This document shows positions 19,173 to 32,500 of a DNA stretch of 64,000 nucleotides, one piece after another. Source of the stretch: Apostichopus japonicus (Eukaryota; Echinodermata; Holothuroidea; Aspidochirotida; Stichopodidae); the NCBI RefSeq assembly GCF_037975245.1, contig NC_092561.1:248001-312000 (forward strand). The letters run 5' to 3'. Numbering within the stretch: the first letter of the stretch is position 1; every line of letters starts with the position of its first letter. The position numbers and the translations under genes are program-made. The notes beneath the pieces are model-generated. The model saw only the letters and a list, made by a program, of their open reading frames with translations, searched no databases and was not told the DNA's origin.

Positions 19173-20185
19173 AAGGATTGTCTGGTGGCCCAAAAAAATT
19201 ACCTTAAAAAGTGATAAATAATTTTCCAAACATGTTGTCAAAAGTATGAGAACGATAATGTTGCGTTTAACAGAGAAACGATTTTAATCGTTAAGGATGG
19301 ATATTTCCAATATGATTTGAACAGTACAGAACGTGACGTCATCTACGCTAATGCAGATTGCGACATAACCCACGCTCCGTATAGTACCTACAGTAATCAC
19401 CACAAAAACCGCATTTGTATACAGATTAATTTTTTCCTTAATTTTCGGTGAAATTTCTTATAAATTAGATATGTTTTCAAAAACTCCTTAAGCCGTCATA
19501 TATGTAGTAGATCGGTGGTTTCGTGTTCTTTGTGTAGCACAAGGTAAATTTTAACAGCTGACTCTTCGCTCTTTATAAATCGCGCTATCCAGCTCCAACG
19601 CGAAGAATGTTCGCATGTAGGCTACTCTAACGTTTACAATCGGACAGTTCTGCGAAGCCTAAGCTTCTCGGTACTACATTCTGCTCTGACATCGATTCCA
19701 CCAAGTTTCATCTTTTGGTGTTCCGAATACTTTCAAGTTTCCTTTTACTGTCAATTTGATCCGTGAATTTTATTTCTGCGATTTCGAAGAACAGTTTATG
19801 AACTGTGGTTTGAGTGTGAGAGTATATAGTGTGCAACGCTATACGTATACCAACTGGGCATGGTACAATAGGCTATATACGTTCGCTATATACGTTATAT
19901 ATAGTAGGCAATCACCTGTGCGTGTACAATTAAGTGAGAGTGTATTTGCTGCGGAAATGGGAGTGCTAACTTCAAGTCGCCTGTTTTGCCTATTTGCCTG
20001 CACTACGTCAATCACCATATTGAAGCGTTCGAAAAAACGGTACTTTTGGTGAGAAACTGGTGAATTTGAAAACCAGATTTCTTACAAGAAGAAAACGTCG
20101 AATGGGGACAATTTTTATATGGTTAAAAAGAGAAAAATAATAACTACAAGGACAATGTATCAAAATCTTCCACCAGACAATTCCT
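19173..20185. mobile_element. Non-autonomous DNA transposon with TTAA target duplication
   Basis: Terminal inverted repeats AAGGATTGTCTGGTGG and (inverted) AGGAATTGTCTGGTGG match at 14 of 16 positions. The element is flanked by TTAA at 19169-19172 and 20186-20189. TTAA duplications are typical of the piggyBac and Kolobok superfamilies. The 1013-bp interior has no transposase-like frame; a 98-codon plus-strand frame has no recognisable motif. Confidence 0.7.
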
Positions 20186-20189
20186 TTAA

Positions 20190-23100
20190 GATGGGTTTTT
20201 AAAGTAACATTGTGAAATTGTGTTCCCTTCAAGGCAAATGTTTCATGGTCGGCCAACTAAATAGCATTCACAGAAGCACAAAGAACAATGAATTTTATTA
20301 GGTCGTGGTACATTCATAAAGAAATAGTTTTAGCACATGATTAGTATCATCTCAATATGTTCTAGATCTGTACAGGGTTTTTCACGTCAATGTCATTTCA
20401 TTTCAACATATTCGAGTAAACTACGTGGATGTTACAAGAGATCAAAACAGAAATGCGTCGTGAACTACTATAGGGAGTTTGAAGTAGCTTTACCTTTACT
20501 TAGATCGCCGCTAATTAGATGGAAATGCATAAGGTCTAATTAGTTCGTCCTTGTCCATCCTATGCATCAACAAAGATAAACGAACAACGCCGTGTAATAA
20601 GGTTGTTTGATTATGTGATTGCTATGATCCCTCCCGGAGAAATGGAAATCCGTCAGTAGGAATGAATTACAATAGTTCGTTTCTAGCGGTACATAAAATA
20701 TTCAGTGGTTTGGAAATATCATATTGTGATAGAAGTAGGAAGGAAAACTTCTATAAATAATAAGTGAAGCAACAAAATCAGAAACTTAGAGATATGTAAA
20801 GTAAACCACGAGAGCATAATATGACGTGATGGACTTCCAAGTAAGCCTCGAAATGAGATAGTAAGTAAAGGAAGTCGCAGTAGCCCCGAGGGTCATACTT
20901 TATAAAATATGACTCTTATGTTCAAATGAGAGCTGAGAATATTATCTTGCAAAACGGTGCTTGATGCAGATTAAGATTATAGACTTGCCTTTTAACGACA
21001 AGAGAATCGCCGTCTTCGAGAAAATGGTTTCGGTTTACAACATCAATTTTATCTTCTTGTGCACAAAGTAGAAAGTTTACACATTTCGATATGTCTGCCT
21101 TATTAAAGTAGAGTATTAGACTACATATGAATCAATTAAAGAAACAAAGTTAACAAATATTACAACTCTTAAATTCGTCGAAGTTAATTAGTATTTGCAC
21201 CGACAAGTTGTAGGAGTCTAAAGTTGTACACATTTCCTGAGGTTTTCGACCATCCAAAATAATTCAAGGCAATGAGGAATGGCAAAGTAGCGAAGTAAGT
21301 TACTTAATCGGAGAAAAAAGAGGGACAAAAGTGAAAGAATGTTTGAAGTTTCAACATGATGGTGACATGGTGATGTTTCATTAAAATGTCTGGGTGCAGT
21401 GAAGTTAGTGACCTTTAATCGTTGATGCCTACATGACTTTCTTTTAATCATTCCTTAAGGTAAAAAAGAAAGGGAAAAAACAAAATTTCATCCGAGTTGC
21501 AAACTTGTGTAAATATTCAATCTCGTGAGAGCTTGTTTTGATAGCACAAACATAACTTTATTGGTTTTACGTCATTATTCAGTTGTAAAACTACATCAGT
21601 TGCGCATGAACCAAGAGCGTAAAACCAGATACTCTCATTGGCATTAAATAACCTATTCATATGATGAAGATGAACGATTGTTGTCTCTTAATTGAATGAC
21701 TCGTCCTCCGGGCTCAACCTATTTTGAAATTTATAAAGTGCCATCTACCGTAGATAGCGTCACGTGCACTTCTCTTGTATATACCTGTAGTTAATCAACA
21801 CGACAGGTACTAGCGTGTGACTCCATGGACAATCGGTAATTGATATGTTATTCGTACCCTTTGATGAAACTTCAAATACCATTTGCCTACAATCATCAAT
21901 TACTATGACTTTATCACCCCTCGCAGTCTACCTGCCTTCCGTTAAAGAGGTGTCAGGGATATTTGCTGTCATATTCTCATCTGAAAACGTAATTTTTACA
22001 TATTCGAAACGCCTTTAGACGGCAAACTATATTACTGGCATATAGGGTCCGTTCAAGTATCCATAGTATACGTCTCAGAATCAATATGTCAACACCATAC
22101 TACTAATTTATATTGAACGGTTATCTAAAATTATGGGAATTTTACTGAAGGAAAGCCATTTACCTGAACTTGACCACTTATTGCCCTAACGAAAAGGATA
22201 AGAAGAAAATGTCAAGTTGTTTCGTTTTCAAGCTGTAGTTTCCATTCGCAAAGTTGTTTTATCGACATACAAGTAAACTTCATATCTACAACAAAATATG
22301 AACTAAATAAAGTATTTACTTTACGACATTTCATGAAGTTATTGAAGAACTATACAATCCTTTATATATAACATTAAAACAAAACGATATCTATAGTGAT
22401 TTATATCAAGTGATACAAAAAAACAAAAAAGACAAATTACATAAAATCTGAAGCTGTAAAGTCACCTGCAGAATTTGTTGGTCAGTTTTATAGTGTGTGT
22501 CTGAGATGAAATGGAAGTGGACAACTTTTGGCTGTAGGATCAATTTGTAAAATAAACTTAGGTTCTTCCAGACTTGAGAGAAATTAAGTTAATGTTGAAT
22601 GTTAGCAGATAGTGAAAGGTATAGATATTGACATATGCACTGTAATTCTGGCTAACAACTTTATTGGGAATCTCGTTGTCGGGCTTAAATTGCTAACAAT
22701 ATCTTATCGGTATTCAGTGATTAATGAAAATCAAATCAGTAACTATAACAAGCCTTAACTTTGGGTACGTATTTTTTTCTCCCTTTTCATTTCATTTCTA
22801 AAATGATTTAATATATCTCATACCCCTTTAAATTTCCCTTTACGTCAACACCAAATTGGCTGTAATGTGCCTTATCTGGTGGACTTTGAAAGTAAAAATG
22901 CATTAAGAAGGAAGTAAGCATAAATTGCTTGAAAAATCAAAACAGAGACAAACTAGTTCAGAAAACAGCTTAGTTCGTGATCAAAATTAGTAAGGTAACC
23001 GAGGAAAGTCATGTTAGTACTTGTTGCGGTTGGGGGGGGGGGGGGTGGGTGGAATGGTGGGAATCCTCGTGGGAGCTGCTAGGTGCCACGGCGCAAAAGC

Positions 23101-23943
23101 AAAGCGGAATATCGATATGCATTATAAATAGAAATATACGATATTGTAGGGTAACGTCGTAAAAGAAATTTTGATATAGCGTACCTGATTTTATATAGAT
23201 CTGTAACGATGTGGCGAATAATGGAGCAATAAATACCCGATATGTGAATAAATGTCTGTTATTGTAAAGTTATGTCTGTCCACATATATAGTAATAACAA
23301 ATCCTTAGGTACCCTATAAGACAACCTTGCTGGTTTCATTATACATTAATGAAAAATAGTTTATTGATTCAGTTTTCAATCAAAGTATGATATTTTGAAG
23401 ATTTAAGCACATTACTGTTACACAGGCGTATAGGGACTGGGCGGAAGAGGCAACAGCTCCGCCAGTTTGAATAGTAGGGAAGAGAATGGTTCTGCTTCTG
23501 CCTACCACCTCGTCTCTGCATCATGTAGCTGTATCCTTTTCATAAACAAAACTAGTGCCAGTCAAACAAATGTTCCTCAGTTTCATTGTCCTTGACGTAT
23601 GTAGGAGCATATGAAATAAAATTAACGGAGGCTGATAATGTTGAGCACAACATAACAAACAGCGAAATCTTACAACATCAATTGAATAACAAATTTTCTG
23701 AAACATTCCGTAAAGAAAATATATTGATCTATGATTTTTAATTTATTTTATAACACGCACCGTTTATTGTCTTTCCTTCCCAGGTGGGTATGCACATATT
23801 AATGTGAAAATATCGTTAATGTTGTTCTAACTACCTATCGAGTCTAGAAAACCGGGGAAGACCATGAATACATAAAGAGCAATTTTTCATCGGCAGAGAG
23901 TCATGCTGTCGCTTAGATAGAGCATGAATTAACTTCATATAAT
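20190..23943. other. No recognisable gene
   Basis: AT-rich sequence with only short frames on both strands. A poly-G run lies at 23034-23046. Nothing with a domain, splice-flanked exon structure or terminal repeats was identified by eye. Confidence 0.4.
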
Positions 23944-24701
23944 CTATCCATCCATCCATCCATCCATCCATCCATCCATCCATCCATCCATCCATCCATC
24001 CATCCATCCATCCATCCATCCATCCATCCATCCATCCATCCATCCATCCATCCATCCATCCATCCATCCATCCATCCATCCATCCATCCATCCATCCATC
24101 CATCCATCCATCCATCCATCCATCCATCCATCCATCCATCCATCCATCCATCCATCCATCCATCCATCCATCCATCCATCCATCCATCCATCCATCCATC
24201 CATCCATCCATCCATCCATCCATCCATCCATCCATCCATCCATCCATCCATCCATCCATCCATCCATCCATCCATCCATCCATCCATCCATCCATCCATC
24301 CATCCATCCATCCATCCATCCATCCATCCATCCATCCATCCATCCATCCATCCATCCATCCATCCATCCATCCATCCATCCATCCATCCATCCATCCATC
24401 CATCCATCCATCCATCCATCCATCCATCCATCCATCCATCCATCCATCCATCCATCCATCCATCCATCCATCCATCCATCCATCCATCCATCCATCCATC
24501 CATCCATCCATCCTTCCCTCCTTCCATCCATCCATCCATCCATCCATCCATCCATCCATCCATCCATCCATCCATCCATCCATCCATCCATCCATCCATC
24601 CATCCATCCATCCATCCATCCATCCATCCATCCATCCATCCATCCATCCCTCCTTCCATCCATCCATCCATCCATCCATCCATCCATCCATCCATCCATC
24701 C
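23944..24701. repeat. (CCAT)n microsatellite, about 758 bp
   Basis: Tetranucleotide array with two short interruptions containing CCTTCCCTCC or CCCTCCTTCC, at about 24511-24522 and 24648-24656. The minus strand translates to Met-Asp-Gly-Trp repeats in three frames, an artefact of the 4-nt unit. Confidence 0.97.
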
Positions 24702-26058
24702 TCATGATCTCGCTGTTACAGTCTCGATTTATGAGTTCTGGGCTTGATGGAGATATAAGTGGCCATGCTCATTCCTTGGTGGATTCTTCTCAAAAGAAAG
24801 TCATCGTGTTTAATGTTTGTATACCTCCAGAAATTGGAATAAATCATTCAGAGTACGCCACCACTATGAAATTCATACGCATATTATGTTTGCTAGCTTT
24901 AGAAAATGAGGTCACACAGTGTACATTTCCCGGTATGAACTGTTCTTAAACAGGTCTTTACTATGTCAACGCTACTGCTATGACTGCATGTAAAGAAATA
25001 TACTCAATATCAATGCAATCGTAACGTGATTTCCTTGGTATCAACAAATAAGTGCAAATATGAGTTCATGGAGGAAGGTTAGTGTTGATAGTCATATTCT
25101 ACTAGCATAAAATAATTCAGTGAAGTTAATCCTTTGTCATCTGTTCAAGCTAGGGATTGATTCGATAAGACCAAATCGATCATGATGCTGGCTTCTCATG
25201 TCCTTGTCACTGATAAAACATTGTTTCATGGCTTCGATATAAATCAGTCAAAATATGACTTTAATGTCATACAGATTTAACCAAGAATGAAAATTTGTTT
25301 TATGTATTCATGCTACGAACATAACTGTAAGTTCCATATTTCCGAAAAGATAGCGCAAGTACTGAGAAACGAATTACTTTTATTACAATCACGACCTTTT
25401 TACGGCATTTTGTCTAATTGCCTTGTCATTTCCATCAGACAGAATTTGAGATATACAGACATCTATATTGGCACATTTAAATCTATTGTCCCCCTTTTTC
25501 GGAACGGCTTTAATCTTTTCATTCATAATAAAATGTTCGAATTTGTCTGTGATAAAAATCGTATTCGCCAGATGTGACCAAGGACTACAAATGATAATGA
25601 GTGTCACAGAGTCATCACTTACGTGTTCGACATCGAGAAATTAAGTCAGCAGTCGTTGGAAGGTGGTTGTAAAAAGACGGTGGTGAAGAAAGCGCCTCCA
25701 CGAGACAACGAAAGGGAAATATTAAAATTGTTTTTGTTCTGCGACTCAGCAAGAAAGAAATCGTTTGTCTTGAGCTGTCTACGTTATTGTTTTTACTCTA
25801 AAGTGTTTCTTCAATTAAGCAGATAACATCATTTCATTATTGACTAACTAGTGATGATTGCCAACGTATATACGGCTAGTTTGGATTGCAATTTACAAAT
25901 TTACTTCAGTTAAGAGTTTCCTTTTAATTGGAGAGTTTCAGGCAAGCAAGGTCGACCAGAGAGCTTGAGAGATTGAGTGAGTGAGAGAGGTGGAGAGAGA
26001 GATAGATAGAGGGAAAAACTTTCTTGCATATCATTAGACGCCCACGGAAATCGTTACG
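24702..26058. other. No recognisable gene; region upstream of ligand gene A
   Basis: Contains short frames and a GA-rich stretch around 25970-26010, but no recognisable exon. The 5' flank and UTR of gene A should be here. Confidence 0.4.
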
Positions 26059-26059
26059 C

Positions 26060-26066
26060 TATATAT
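26060..26066 (+). promoter_or_regulatory. Possible TATA box of ligand gene A
   Basis: TATATAT about 115 bp upstream of the ATG of gene A. In an AT-rich genome this is weak evidence; it is listed only because of the distance. Confidence 0.25.
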
Positions 26067-26181
26067 GACAAATCTCTGGTTTGATAAGTCAGTTATTGTC
26101 TAACATCCCTGAGACGGCTTTTGAATAATAATAATTGGAACTGAATGGTAGACTACAGACAGGAAGCTGAAGGATTTAAGA

Positions 26182-26263
26182 ATGAAGCATTTCTTAGGTC
26201 ACGTGACACTTTCATCTTATTCGCTCTTGTGCCTATGTTTTCTTCTAAGTGTCTTTACAATTG
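26182..26263 (+). CDS. Gene A exon 1: signal peptide
   Basis: ATG followed by a 27-residue leader with a hydrophobic core (SLLCLCFLLSVFTI), ending in phase 1 at donor GTAAGT. The last base G plus GG of exon 2 encode Gly28. A typical secretory signal. Confidence 0.8.
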
Positions 26264-28694
26264 GTAAGTTCTCTGTATGTATACATATTTCTTTCTATCA
26301 TGGTATAATTAATATATACGTATCTATGGCGTTATGGTTTGCTATAAAAGTTATATTGAATTTGTGTGTAATTTAAGCTGTTTCATCCATGTTTCTCCTA
26401 ACTTCAAGGCAGGTCAACTGAGCAATTCTGCCATAAAGGAACGTATATTGGAGTTATTGTTGCTAATTTTTAGGCTCACAGCTGTTACTTAATAATATAA
26501 AATAAATTTAAATGACTATAACAGCGATGAAAGCTATCATTCTGACAATTCTTGAGCCTGAAATAGTAGGCCTACCTATCAAAGTAAACCGGGTGGTTTG
26601 TGAGCACCTGCTTCTTACTTCTAAGTCGTTGTAATTGTATGTACTTCTTCATAGCATGTTCAACTAACAGGTACAAAATAAATAACAAACAAGTTGCCGA
26701 ATCGACAAAAAAATAAAAAGTAATACAGCTTTCAATTTGGCAAACGTTTGAACTTTTAAAGTCCAATTAAGATATAATTAATGAAACTCAGGTAAAAGAT
26801 TAGTAGACTATACTCAGAGATGTTTCTACAATCGTTCATCTTTTCTGTTCTGTGTGATAAACATGTAATATTCCAAAGAAATATCTCTCAAGGAAATGTG
26901 TTTGCATGTTCATGAAGTTTATATGGGATTTCGCAGTCAATATGACGACAAAGCATGCTATTGAGTATTGTTATTAACTGAAAGTATTTCTCATAATTTT
27001 GGTATATAAAAGTGTATGTTGCGTTGCATGACTGACGTAGAGAGGGTATAATTCCATTTGAGCTGCACTGTAGGGCAGTGTCTTCAGGCAGGAAAGCCGA
27101 TATTCAAATGAAGTTGGAAAATATGTAATATGGAGCTATAAAAAACAGACAGTTACTTTCAATAGATGGAAATATGAAAAATAAAACCCACCGCCTCATA
27201 TGTTTTGACAAACGAAGGTTTGATAAGGTTGATTTGAACGATAATAAAATAGATAGTCGTTACATATCTCTGAGTAAACAAATCTTTGATCTTAAACACA
27301 CACAAAAAACTTTACGCCTCGTTACGTATATGTTACTTCACATTTTTAATTAGTTTACTTCATACAGCGGAATATGTTTCTGTTAATCGTTCTAAAATAA
27401 AACATTAAACAAATAGCAGACAAAATCGTAAGCTGTGAAATCACTACACAGCCTACTATGCGTTTATGAGATAACAGGCGATCCATATGGCTATATTAAA
27501 GACATTCGATATGCGACTAAGGTAAACGAGTGCATCCTTATGCAAGGTGGGTCGGGCTTGCATGATCTTACTACAATTGCATTCAACCACTTCTCACCAA
27601 ACTTTCAAAATGGCACAAAATACGATTTTTTGACGTTGATTTAAGATATTCTTGAGTGTCATGGAAAGCACAGAAAGTCATGCATGCTCACTGCACTACG
27701 AACAATGACTATGATGATCTCTAACAACGTTTTCCCCAAAGGTTTTTTTTTTTTCAACTGGAATCACCGGTCAACTTCTTTCCTTATGGTGTTCATTGAA
27801 GGTATCAATGGCCTCAATCGTCCAACTTTCTTCATTACATATACTGACTCTTCTTCATCATCTGTTTGCAACATATTTAAACAGATCGCCTGTTTTAGCA
27901 TTTTTACAAAGGGAAGTTGGGAAAACTCCATTGATATGGATGGAGTATGCTACCTCTAGCAACCATTTTCTGTAAATATCAAATACACAACCCCAAATTG
28001 TCTCGCGTTCCTAGTGGGTATTTTTGGGTCGCAAATGAAATACTGACGAGACTTTTCGTATAGCCTGCGAAATATGCAAACACGAACGAAATATTTGGAC
28101 GTTATGTTTATAGGCCATATATGAAACAGATATTTCTTTGTAAAGCAATAACGAAAAACCTAATTTAAACGAACAAGGACAGTTTGAGTACAATGAGATT
28201 TGACCCATAAAATTCAGAAGTACAAGTCCTATGCTTTCTGAACTGGGCAATGTAATACTTTTCGTTTTGTTCTTATGGGTTGAGAATACATAAAATGAAC
28301 CATTTTCTGTATTTAAATGTACATTTATGTTCAAGAACTATACATCCTAAGGTTTTAACTAAGGTTTTCTCACTACCATAGACGGTATTCTACCCGACCC
28401 CGCAGCCAGCCTTATATCTGTTCCATTGCTCTGACAACAAATCCAGCTGTTATTGTTAACTTTCTTTATTTTGACCCCAAAATGACAAAAAGTTGATTTT
28501 GAGCTATCAATTACTAGAACTATGTACAATAACAACCCTATGTCTGCAGGTGTTTAGTTTTTCCATGGATTTACAATCATAACACGCTTAGAAAAAAAGC
28601 AGCTGGTGTTACCCCTGAAAAATGTCACATGTTATTGCGTAATTTACTCTTGCAAATATGAACACATTAGGGCATTACAAGCCTCAGCAATGAA

Positions 28695-28728
<34 letters not shown>

Positions 28729-29460
28729 TTATATATAATTTAAATCGAAGTGAGTTGGAAAATCCATAGCAGTGAAAAAACTTCCAGCCTCCACCGGGAT
28801 TCGAACCCGGGCATCCCACTTTATATGCGGACACCCTAACCACTAGGCTATGGATTCTGATTGTATGTCCAGAGGTTCGAAACCGGCAAGGAAGGTCGTA
28901 ATTCCACTGTAGGCATTTGTCACCTGTATCGAACAATACTAGTTCTGTTTTGGTGACATATTTGCCTTACTCTAGAGATCAAACATGATGCTAACCAACT
29001 CGAAATCATTTGTGATTCCTAAAGCCGGATCTCAAAAGAGATACTATGAACAGACTTTGTAAATGAAATAGAGGTAAAAGACAAAGGCAAATGAATATAC
29101 ATATATATTCGAAATCGTAGAAAGTTGGAAAATCCAGAATAGTGAAAAACTTCCAGCCTCCACTCCACCGGGATTCGAACCCGGGACTTCCGCTTTATAT
29201 GCGGACAGCCTAACCACTAGGCAATGGACGCTGATTGTATGTCCAGAGGTTCGAAACCGGTAAGGAAGGTCGTAATTCCACTGTATATATATATATATAT
29301 ATATATTATTGATATATATATATATATATTATTGATATTTATATATATATATATATTATTGATATATATATATATATATATATAAGGCCCGTGGTTCGAA
29401 TCCCGGTGGAGGCTGAAAGTTTTTCACTGTTCTTGATTTTCCAACTCATTACTAATTTTC

Positions 29461-29505
<45 letters not shown>

Positions 29506-32500
29506 TATTATTTCTATATTGGTTATATAAGATAAAAGGGTTGGTAGTTTAGTGAACGACAATCATTGTTAAATCATATATACATAATAGCATTTGATCT
29601 ATTTAAGTAACAAAAATATGTTTGGTGAATACTAATACAACTTCGTGATACCTAAAGGGTTGTTGTAAGTCAGTATACCCATAAGGGATTATTTGTTTTT
29701 ATAGTATTTGTTTTGTCATATGGAAGGTCAAATGTAGGTGACAGCGTGCAAAACGTGACAACGTACCAACCTTACATTCTTTGAGTGTCATATTGCCGTT
29801 TATTAAAATATGTTAAGATTTTAATTCGATGACTGTATGATACAGTGATCCATTTAAGACCAGTATTACCATATATACGTATTACACCTTCGACCTGATG
29901 TCAGTGTTAGTCATTTATTCTCATTTTTCTTGTTATATCAACAGGGCGGTGCATGTTACAACGTTCAAATAGCAACGAAGGTATGTCGGCAAGTTTCCCA
30001 AATGCTGAATTTGTTTTCCTTTTGCAATTAGTCGTTCAATGTGCATTATAATTTTGGTACGAATTAAGTCAAGCAGTCAGTGCATATGCCTATAGGAAAA
30101 TGATTAACTTTGGTTAAATGACTTACAATTATGCACTTTCCTGTTTAATGTTATTATATATAGCTCACCCATTGATAGGATGCTGCTTGTATAAGCAATA
30201 TGTGTGACATTATCTTTATTTTATTATGTTAATTATTTTAATTATCAAAACTTCCATCACCCCACGTCACTATAATTTCATAATTGCAATTATGAATTGG
30301 ACCTTTCGAAGGTTCTTTGACCTTTTAAAGGGGTGGAACACTAATATCCTGCATTCACATATAGTTGGGTCGCATTGATATCGGCAATCGCTTACTTTTT
30401 TTCATGAAATTCTAAAGATCACCAAAAGCAGCTTTCATTTGGTAATTTACCTATTATGTCGACGATAAACAACTTATGAATTCTCACCCTGGAAAAGTGA
30501 AAGTTCACGTACGTATTCATTTTTTTGGTTGTTTCATTTGTAGTGTTGTTTAATTCTGGTTTTGGAGATACCTCGCAATGATGCAGTTTCTCATTCTAAA
30601 TATAGGGGCGCTCATTAGATTAGTCTTAAGTTTGCTTCAGTGTTATAAGGCAAAGATAGACGAAAATAAAACAGGAGTCACTCTAAATGGAACGTATAAT
30701 GTGTCTGAAATTTGTAGGCAGTGACCTCTTTATGTGCAGATGTGGATAGCACAAGTCTTTTATTAATTTAATCTACTTTCTCACTTTTGCGTCATCTTCA
30801 CCTTACTACGGTGTTGTCATCGTGTACCGGTACGACGTGTGTAAACATATTGAAGTATGTGTTACTTCATACCGCACGTGTTAATTTATACTGTCTTAGA
30901 CTATACACTGAATCATGGGTTACTGAATATATGCTGCTATTTACGCTTTTACAGAGATAAACATAAACTGCGGATACTGCTTGACTCTTCTCCTTGGGTT
31001 CCTATATTCGAACCCAACCATCAAAGTGGCCTAGAAGTTTTCATGCTATTTGCATACTATGAGCAAGATAGAAGAGGGGTGGGAGGTGAGGGGAAGGGGT
31101 AGAGTTAAGTAATGGGTCACATTTCCCAAGCTGATTGCCATTAGGAAGATCATTGTAGCTCTGAGAGGGAACCACTGAATGTTCGGTTTTATATACTTAA
31201 TGTATTTTATGTACTTAAAGCAACATTCTGCACATGCAAATAAATGTGCACTATGAACACAATAGTGCTAAATCATGTAAAGCATACATGACAATTCTTC
31301 AATGAGTGGACTTAATGACGACATAGACGTATACATCTCGGCCACATATTCTTCCGCACTAACATTCACCCGATACACACAGAGAACACAGTTTCTACTG
31401 TCAATCTTAAAGTTTTATACCAATGTTAAAAATGGATCGTGCTATAAATCAGTAGCATGTACTATTAGGATTAGAGTAAGAATTGAGGATATGTGTAATT
31501 CCAACAAATTCCAACAACTGGGTTTGCTACGGATTTATCAGATTTGTCATCACAATCAAGTTTTTAAAATTTACAGTGGTTACTGTAATCTCTTTGTGAA
31601 TCGGCTGTAACATTAGACAGTTAGATTTAGCTCAGATAAAGTTAATATGTTTCTGCAGAGTCATAAAGATTTAAACTAATCATACAAAAATATGTAATTT
31701 GAGGAATGATCGATATGTTTTTGACATATTGTACAACAAAAACAAAGGAAACAGCTTCAAAGATCACCTTTATCCAAATAAATCCATCATTATTTCAATT
31801 GTGAAATACTGTGGGTCATAGTTATATATAATGTTCTTATGTAACTGCTGCTCTACAAAGTGTCTTCAATTTCCTTTTGCCTGGAAAAGTAATGCAGTTG
31901 ATAATATTGCTTAGCGGTCCATGCATTCCGAAATCGAAGTTTTAACTGAACTCGATTTTTTGTCTTGTCTCAAAAATATTGCTTCGCTTTGGTACAAGTG
32001 TTTTTTTGATCGCAAAGAAACCGAAACCATTGTATGAATTGATGACGTCACATTCGCACATACAGACTTGTTGATAAACGATCACTTAACTTCTTTATGC
32101 GGTCCAATAAATGCTGTTAGAATGCACTTGTTAAGTAGCTTATCTGCCCTCGGAAAATCTCTTTAAAATTCTGCGGGTGAGCAGCTATCAAATTAGGGCT
32201 AGCTAAAGGTTAGGTCCTTCTCTCATGTGGAATTTAAGTGTTCCACGACTGTAAAGTTAATTTAAGTCGATAAGTGTTATTTAAATTAAGTAAATGGTGT
32301 TTTTCAAATATGTATCCAGGGATTTGCACCTCGCATCTAACACTAGCCTCTAATGTGACCCAAAATACCCCAAACGAAATGCGTAGGTGACTCCAATTAC
32401 CGTAAGCCTCAGATCTGGCGACAGCTGATATATGTCAAAAGAGAATATGTCCATGGCTATCGATCAAGTACTAGGCGCAAGTCATATCGTGTCACCTGTG

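Noticed and set aside
23831..24705. Three overlapping minus-strand frames of 250-286 codons (Met-Asp-Gly-Trp repeats)
   Set aside because: Direct translation of a CCAT microsatellite in three frames; no start context, domain or splice evidence.
28789..28857. Possible functional tRNA gene on the minus strand
   Set aside because: The core is part of a repeated unit with conserved flanks and tail, the stem pairing is imperfect and the anticodon loop is abnormal, so it is a SINE head.
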